Origin: Bacteroidaceae bacterium
Lineage (GTDB): Bacteria > Bacteroidota > Bacteroidia > Bacteroidales > Bacteroidaceae
Assembly (NCBI GenBank): GCA_900768625.1
Contig: CAAGDO010000221.1
Coordinates: 1 to 8,466, forward strand
Reading direction: 5' to 3'
DNA: 8,466 nt
The notes below the pieces were generated by a model. That model was given only the letters and a program-made list of their open reading frames with translations, did not search any database and was not told where the DNA came from. Below are positions 1-5,200 of the stretch, in pieces (positions within the stretch are counted from its first letter, which is position 1; each line of letters starts with the position of its first letter). The position numbers and the translations under genes were made by a program.

Positions 1-2
1 AA

Positions 3-125
3 CTACGTTCACGATATGACAAAATAAAAGCTCCGCAAATTCTCCACGGTAGCAATAAGCTGCAAAAATATGTGGAAAATGGGGAACTGCCAAAAAGCAC
101 TCAGAAAGTGTTAAAAATCAAATAG
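3..125 (+). CDS. C-terminal end of an unidentified protein, cut by the window edge
   Basis: A plus-strand frame is open from the first bases of the window and runs 40 codons to a TAG at 123-125; its start lies outside the window. The other two plus frames meet stops within the first 30 bases. The visible tail begins LRSRYDKIKAPQ and ends STQKVLKIK. It is basic, lysine-rich and hydrophilic, with no membrane segment. I do not recognise the family. A DNA-binding protein or transposase tail would fit the basic composition, but nothing in these 40 residues proves it. The gene converges on the truncated BspA-like gene, whose stop lies about 60 bp away, and no clear terminator separates them. A chance open frame of this length in AT-rich DNA is also possible. 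Confidence 0.45.
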   Translation, partial: LRSRYDKIKAPQILHGSNKLQKYVENGELPKSTQKVLKIK

Positions 126-142
126 TATTGAAAATCAAGGTT

Positions 143-179
143 TTATGGTTAGTTAGTCATAGTAAGTTATGGTTAGTTA
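143..179. repeat. Two direct copies of a 13-bp AT-rich word, 24-bp period
   Basis: The word TTATGGTTAGTTA occurs at 143-155 and again at 167-179, separated by 11 bp (GTCATAGTAAG). It lies just beyond the 3' end of the BspA-like gene (stop at 187-189), in the gap between two convergent reading frames. It could be the remnant of a recombination or insertion junction, or simple local duplication. No inverted terminal repeats or integrase were found beside it. Confidence 0.6.
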
Positions 180-186
180 TAAGGCT

Positions 187-672
187 CTAAATACAAGAGG
201 AGAAAGCATAATATCCAATAGATGTAACCGAAGATGGAATGTTTATGGCAGTGAGAGCGCTGCAACCTTGGAAAGCAGACTGTCCAATACTGTAATCATA
301 ATAATGATTATAACCATCATCTGTAATGTTTATGGATTTGAGATAATAGCAATTATCGAAAGCATACTCTCCTATATTAAATGCTGAAGCTGGAATAGTT
401 ATGGATTCCAAATTAGGACAGTCGCGAAAGGCATAGCTTTCTATTCCAGAGACAAGATACCCACTCACATATTTTTGTATTTCAGTAGTCGAACTTAACT
501 CGTAATTGAAGTCTACCACAACTGCTTTCTGTTCTTTTTTGTTTACCTCATATACAACGCCGTTCTCCACGACTTCTCTAGCCCACGAAGGCAGGGCGCA
601 CAGCATACCCACCATCACCAAAAGGCAATGGCGAACCAGTGCGTGAGATTTGAATGATTTGATTTTGTTCAT
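187..672 (-). CDS. Truncated BspA-like leucine-rich-repeat secreted protein
   Basis: This 161-residue protein starts with a clear Sec signal peptide: basic residues up to Arg14, a hydrophobic core at about 16-27, and probable cleavage after Ala31 (ALPSWA|REVV). No lipobox is present. A short lead-in (32-75) is followed by BspA/LRR_5-type repeats of the form AFxxCxxLxxIxIP. AFRDCPNL starts at 81, AFDNCYYL at 104 (this unit has a Tyr/Asp-rich insertion near 119-128), AFQGCSAL at 133, and a fourth unit starts at 156 but ends at AFSSCI. BspA-family proteins are secreted or surface adhesion-type proteins that usually carry many more repeats, and often a C-terminal sorting domain. Here the reading frame stops inside repeat four and no further repeat is readable in any frame downstream, so the gene is probably a 3'-truncated remnant. 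The start is supported by the signal peptide. No Shine-Dalgarno is visible, only A-rich sequence, which is normal for Bacteroidota. The region is AT-rich compared with the macroglobulin gene. Confidence 0.8.
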   Translation of the reverse strand: MNKIKSFKSHALVRHCLLVMVGMLCALPSWAREVVENGVVYEVNKKEQKAVVVDFNYELSSTTEIQKYVSGYLVSGIESYAFRDCPNLESITIPASAFNIGEYAFDNCYYLKSINITDDGYNHYYDYSIGQSAFQGCSALTAINIPSSVTSIGYYAFSSCI

Positions 673-696
673 GTTTTGTCGTTTGATTTCAAGGCC

Positions 697-744
697 ATTC
701 CGCGTGCCTCATCCCCAAAAAGGATGAGGCCGCCAACGCGGGAT
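697..744 (-). promoter_or_regulatory. Strong bulged stem-loop upstream of the BspA-like gene
   Basis: GCCTCATCC (706-714) and GGATGAGGC (722-730) form a perfect 9-bp stem with a 7-nt loop. Below it, CCGCGT (700-705) pairs with ACGCGG (736-741), leaving a 5-nt bulge (731-735) on one side. Two more pairs (697-698 with 743-744) extend the outer stem past one mismatch in the minus-strand transcript. The structure lies between the stop of the 359-residue gene and the start at 672. In the minus-strand direction no U-tract follows it, so it is not a canonical intrinsic terminator; it could be a leader structure, a transcript-end stabiliser or a weak terminator. A second GGATGAGG at 741-748 could compete for the same CCTCATCC arm. 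Confidence 0.65.
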
Positions 745-806
745 GAGGTTATCCTTCTGCTGGATTTGCGGAATTGCCTTTTGTTAATTGTGAAATTGTT
801 TGTACT

Positions 807-1886
807 CTAGGGGATCGCAGGGTCTAATTGATATCTGAAATCAAAACCTCGCAGACAGCCTTGCGCTTCCACTGCCTTGCAGACCTCGTTCCATACAGCT
901 TGTGCATCATTTGGGGAAACCGGAGTTCCTTTAAAGCTTTGCGTGAGACTCTTTGTTATGCAGTGATTGAGAATGCTGCCAGGATGGTCGTTTAGGGGAA
1001 TGAGAACCCTTTGGAAAACCGGAGCTGTGCGACCCTCCGCCAACTGGCATGGCACGAAACTGAACATGCCATTGATAGGGGCTTGGGGAGTGGCACCTTT
1101 GTAGCACGTAAGAGGTAGCTTGGCAAACTTCCCACCCATTGCGCTGAAGCCCATAATGTAGTCGTAGTGGGTGGGTACGAAACCTGCCAGATCCTTCTTG
1201 TGATTCTCAATGGAGTATTCTCGCATATCCCCCACCACAAACACGGTGTCGAGCGCAAAAGCCGGATTACCGCTGTCGTCGGTTACTTTCGAGCCGAAAA
1301 GGATGACGCTACCCACGGCAAGTGACGTGAGGTAGGTTGTGCTACATCCTTTATTTTCGGATTGGTGGCACAGGGAATAGTAGAAGGCATCGGCGAACAC
1401 GAATGGGTCCGTGTTCTGACATGAGGTGTCCTGCGGGATGCATGTACCTGTCGAAGCAGCGGAGCAGGGATTTGCGTTGCCGGCTGGGGCGGAGCCCACT
1501 CCGTTGCCCTTTGCGTTCAAGTTGAGAATGGGTTCGTGGAGCCAGCGTGGCATGAAGCGTTTGTCGGGATAAGTGGCCAACACGTTGGAGTCGGGCTCCC
1601 ATTCTCCCCAAAAGTGGAGTTCCGTCGGCTCCGACAGGGCACCTGTCGGAGTCACATACCGACCTTCGGCTTTCATGAATTTGCGCTTGTGCTTGTCGAT
1701 ACGGTTCCAGAACTTCTTCTGGTTCTGTTTGTCGTCAATGCCATGTTGTTTACCAGAATGCATGAACTGAACGACTTTCAGTACCCGCTTTTTACCTTTT
1801 CCGCTGCTACTGCTGTTGGCGCTTGGGCCATTGTTTGCGCTTGACCCGTTGCCACAAGAGCAGTTGTTGTTACTGTTGCTGTTCAT
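807..1886 (-). CDS. Conserved-looking hypothetical protein, 359 residues, family not recognised
   Basis: No signal peptide or membrane segment is visible, so the protein is probably cytosolic. Residues 1-28 are low complexity, mostly Asn, Ser and Gly with CSC at 9-11, followed by a basic patch GKGKKR (29-34). The folded part seems to begin at about 34 (VLKVVQFMHSGKQHG) and continues with a basic segment KKFWNRIDKHKRKFMK (57-72). Motifs that look like family cores are ELHFWGEWEPDS (89-100), NTDPFVFADAFYYSLC (158-173), LAVGSVILFGS (189-199) and LDTVFVVGD (212-220). Residues 124-157 form a Gly/Ala/Ser/Cys-rich linker. There are 12 cysteines in all, some in spaced groups (141, 149, 156, 173, 181), but no standard zinc-finger or catalytic signature is recognisable. 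The start at 1886 is the only Met before the core that keeps VLKVVQ; a later Met at residue 42 would cut the core. A Bacteroidota -7 element lies about 80 bp upstream. Function unknown; nucleic-acid binding is only a guess from the basic segments. Confidence 0.85.
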   Translation of the reverse strand: MNSNSNNNCSCGNGSSANNGPSANSSSSGKGKKRVLKVVQFMHSGKQHGIDDKQNQKKFWNRIDKHKRKFMKAEGRYVTPTGALSEPTELHFWGEWEPDSNVLATYPDKRFMPRWLHEPILNLNAKGNGVGSAPAGNANPCSAASTGTCIPQDTSCQNTDPFVFADAFYYSLCHQSENKGCSTTYLTSLAVGSVILFGSKVTDDSGNPAFALDTVFVVGDMREYSIENHKKDLAGFVPTHYDYIMGFSAMGGKFAKLPLTCYKGATPQAPINGMFSFVPCQLAEGRTAPVFQRVLIPLNDHPGSILNHCITKSLTQSFKGTPVSPNDAQAVWNEVCKAVEAQGCLRGFDFRYQLDPAIP

Positions 1887-1969
1887 GGGGTTTGAATTTA
1901 TTGATTGGTTGAAAATCCTTGTAGTTTTAGTCGGAGTAACAGCTTAAACGTAGTTTCTTTATCTGTCTG

Positions 1970-1977
1970 CAAATATA
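1970..1977 (-). promoter_or_regulatory. Candidate Bacteroidota -7 promoter element (TATATTTG)
   Basis: Read on the minus strand this is TATATTTG, an exact match to the TAnnTTTG -7 consensus known for Bacteroidota primary sigma promoters. It would start transcription about 75-80 bases before the ATG at 1886. A TTTG -33 element at the expected spacing of about 19-21 bp is not present; the nearest similar word is TTGG, about 26 bp upstream, so the promoter is only half supported. A TTGGC pair with a 10-bp period (minus strand, about 2003-2017) lies just upstream and could be an operator, which is a guess. Confidence 0.4.
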
Positions 1978-2131
1978 GGACATTTAGGCTTTGGGAAGTA
2001 TAGCCAATTTTGGCCAATATCAAAATGGAAAGGGGAAAAGGGTAAAAGACTTAAGTTCCGGATTTAGAACTGACGATTGGTTTTATTGCATGCAAAAAGG
2101 GCTTTGAGTTTTTTCATCCTGATTTGATGCT

Positions 2132-2147
2132 GCGTGCTGAAGCACGC
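2132..2147. repeat. Perfect extragenic palindrome GCGTGCT-GA-AGCACGC
   Basis: GCGTGCT (2132-2138) and AGCACGC (2141-2147) are exact inverted repeats around GA, which in RNA would be a 6-bp GC-rich stem with a 4-nt loop. It lies about 125 bp downstream of the macroglobulin stop. No T-tract follows on either strand, so a simple terminator is not supported. The same arms (GCGTGC/GCACGC) recur at 8409-8423, and a CATTAATGGC word lies nearby at 2165-2174, resembling the CGTTAATGGC next to the right-end copy. It may belong to a genome-wide family of small intergenic palindromes. Confidence 0.6.
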
Positions 2148-2270
2148 CTTGGAGAGGAAATGTTCATTAATGGCTACGCCCTCAAAACGAGATAGTGTAA
2201 ATGCCCAATCAAGTTTCAACTTCCGTTCGGTTGATTCTCAAACCATTTCTTTTTGACTATAATCCACATC

Positions 2271-5200
2271 TCATTCCACCTGTAGCGCAGTTTCGGCACA
2301 AGTGGCGGAGAATTCGGGTGAGTAGGCACTGCTGAGCGTGGCGATGCCTGAAACGTAGCGACCGGAGCGGTCCAGATGGAATTCTTCAGTGAACACGCGG
2401 GTACCCTTCGGCAACTGGTTGATGAAGAAATCCGTGGAAGCATCACGAACCGAACGATAGATGCTCAGCCCGTCCGACCATTCATAACCTGAAAGGGCTT
2501 CGACTGGCTGGAAACAAGCTGCACGCTGCGACTGAAGCACCACGAAATCGAAATCGCGGTCGGCACGGAGGGTATAGACCTGACGCAAGCGGTCGCCCTT
2601 GGAGAGCGCATCCACTTCTGAAACGGCCACCCATTTGCCCTGACGAAGCACTTCCATGCGGCGTTCCAAATGCAGGCCATGACCGGCTGTCTTCACTTCC
2701 GAAGCAGACACACTGCCCGAAGCATATACGGCACCCCATGCCGTACCGTCGTGAACGGAACGCACCTTCAGCGTGGTGGCATCGACAGCGGGAGAGGCGG
2801 TGAAAGTCTGACGGAAATACCCCGCCGTGGTGGGCGTGGAAGTCTGACTGGGGGCATTCAGTGCCACGATTTTTTTGCCACGCAGGAGCGTCATGGCCAA
2901 AGGTTCAGTCGACTGCAACGGGGCGACCGCTGCGGAAGAAGTCGACAGCAGGGAGAAGACGGCCTCAGCCGTGGCCTGCACCGTCTGCCACATCTGCGTA
3001 CGCTTCGACTGAAGCAACCATTGGCGCATATCGGCAGCCTCCGGGCTGCGCCCCATGCGTTCCAGCGCTTCGATGGTGGCACACTGCGTGGGGATGCGGA
3101 AAGACGAAGCGGAAAGTCGGGCTCGTTCCGTGTCGAAATAACGTCCCATTTCGGGATGTGTCACAGTGTGTTGCACCAAAGCCTCTACGGCCCTTTTGGC
3201 CTCATCGTGTTCACCGTTGGCCTCCATCACCACAGCCAGCATGGCTTGACCATACATGCTCAGTTCGTGACGAAGTTTCTTCGCACGCTCCAGCAGGAAA
3301 CGCGCATCGTTGTCATCAGCCTTGCGGTCCATGGCGGTCAACAGATAGAGATAACGCAATTGCACCTCCGTCGGACGAAGTTGACGTTTCGTCTCACGTT
3401 CCACCTTTTTCATGGCCTTCACCTCGTCGGCCATCCGTTTGCGGAGATAAGCCAACGCCCGCGCTGTCAGCTCATCGGCCTCTGTTTGTCCGGTAAGCCG
3501 TTTCGCACGTGAAAGAATGATGGCCGTCTCTGTCGTGATGAAATCGTTGGCCGGCATACCCGGACACCAGCTCCATCCGCCCTCAACAGTCTGCAAAGCC
3601 TTCAACTTGTCGACTGCCGTGAAGATACGGACTGCAGCCGCTTCAGCGTTGAAAAGCGCATGAAGTTCAGCGGCCCGTTGCTTTTCCTGCATGGCCTGAC
3701 GGAGCCAGGGCGTGAGGTCTGAGAGTCCATCCAGATGAAGCGAAGCCAAGGCATCAGCCTCATCCGGGCGCGAAAGGAGCGAATCGATTTCCGGATGGAG
3801 CGCTCCGATATGGCGCCCCACAGCAAGTGCGAAATAGCGTGAAGCCCAATCCGTTGCGCTCAGTGTGCAAGCATCCGTTGTCAGGGCAGGCAGGGCATTG
3901 ACCACGGTCCACGTGGGGTTGGAAGTCAGTTCAACCGTCAGCGAACGGTGCGTGGCATGAGACGTCATCAGCGTATCGATACGCCATTCGCCCGTTTCCT
4001 TCCCGTGGAGCGAGAATGGCAACGTCCGCGTGATTTCCATCTCAGAGGAAAGGACAGGCAGATAATGTTCCTCGCCGTCGGAGAAACCGTTGCCACTGGC
4101 CGTTGCGCGGCAAACAAGCAAGGCCTGACCGGCAGAAGGCGCAAAATCAAAACCGTAGGTACGCACTTCTCCACTGGCCAGCTCCACCTGCTGGCGTTTC
4201 GTCATCACCACCTGTCCGCTCAAGGCATCCGTCAAACGGAGCGTCAACACGGCCTTCACTGTACGGGACGAAAGGTTCGTGAGCTGCACAGGCAGTTGCG
4301 TACGGTCGCCTTCGCGCACAAAACGCGGGAGCGCCGTCTGCACCATGAATTCCTTACGGGCCACAGCCATCGTATCGAGTCGACCGTGGTCCATCGCGGC
4401 GGTATGGGCCAATGCCATGAAACGCCATTGGGTGGTGGATTCCGGAAGGGTGAACCACATCGTTGCCACCCCACCCTCATCCGTCAGCACGGAGGGACGG
4501 AAGAATGCCGTTTCGGCAAAGTTCGTACGGGGCACGACTGCATCCGCAGCATTTCCGTTGCCGGCATCACCATTCTCCAGACCATATCCCGTCCTTTCGG
4601 CTGCATCTTCCATTTCTTCAGCGGAGGCTACGCGGTCTGACATCTCCACAGCACTTTCCCGAAGCATCGGAGCCGATTTCATTTTGCCCATAGCCGTATT
4701 CCGGCTTCCGCGCCTGGTCAGACAGCTCAATTCTTCAGCATACACATAGCGTCCACCATAACGACTGAAGAGTTCGCTGCGCCAATGCGTGAAATCGCCG
4801 AACGGGGATTCGAAAGACAAGCGGTGACCGTCAAGCGAACCATCTAAGACTAATGTATGGTTCGTCGCATGATTGGTCCAATGGGCATAAGTGTGGTAAC
4901 GGCCGAATGACGGCCCCGTGAAGCGCCAGCTGTTGGTGGCCAAAGCATCGAGCGAAGCATCGTAGAGGCAGGCCATCACCTGGGCCGCAACGGGTGCCCC
5001 ATCAGGACGCGTCACACGCAAACGCCATTCTTCCTTGGCACCTGGAGTGAGGCGCGAGCGAAACGAGGTCCACTCCATCTTCAAGCGTTTGTCGGGCACG
5101 GGCTTCATGACCGATGCATGATGGGTGAAGATTTCCCCATCGCGCACAAAGGCATAGTAGACATCTGCCCCGTCGCCATATTCATCACAATAAGTCAGAC

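Larger units (their letters stand above)
1887..2270. other. Intergenic region, 384 bp, no gene
   Basis: This gap separates the macroglobulin stop (2271-2273) from the start of the 359-residue gene (1886). No open frame here looks like a gene; a 76-codon minus frame spanning 2216-2446 is mostly a shadow of the macroglobulin 3' end. The gap holds a candidate promoter at 1970-1977, an 8-bp palindrome TTGGCCAA (2010-2017), a 10-bp palindrome TTGCATGCAA (2086-2095) and the hairpin at 2132-2147. No hairpin followed by a T-tract was found that would clearly terminate the macroglobulin transcript. Confidence 0.7.

Noticed and set aside
2086..2095. Palindrome TTGCATGCAA as an operator
   Set aside because: A 10-bp palindrome can arise by chance in this much DNA, and it is far (about 200 bp) from the nearest start with no second copy.
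2670..3512. Plus-strand open frame of 280 codons opposite the macroglobulin 3' half
   Set aside because: Antisense shadow of the TED and C-terminal coding region; His/Arg/Gln-rich composition typical of reverse-strand reading, no recognisable motif.
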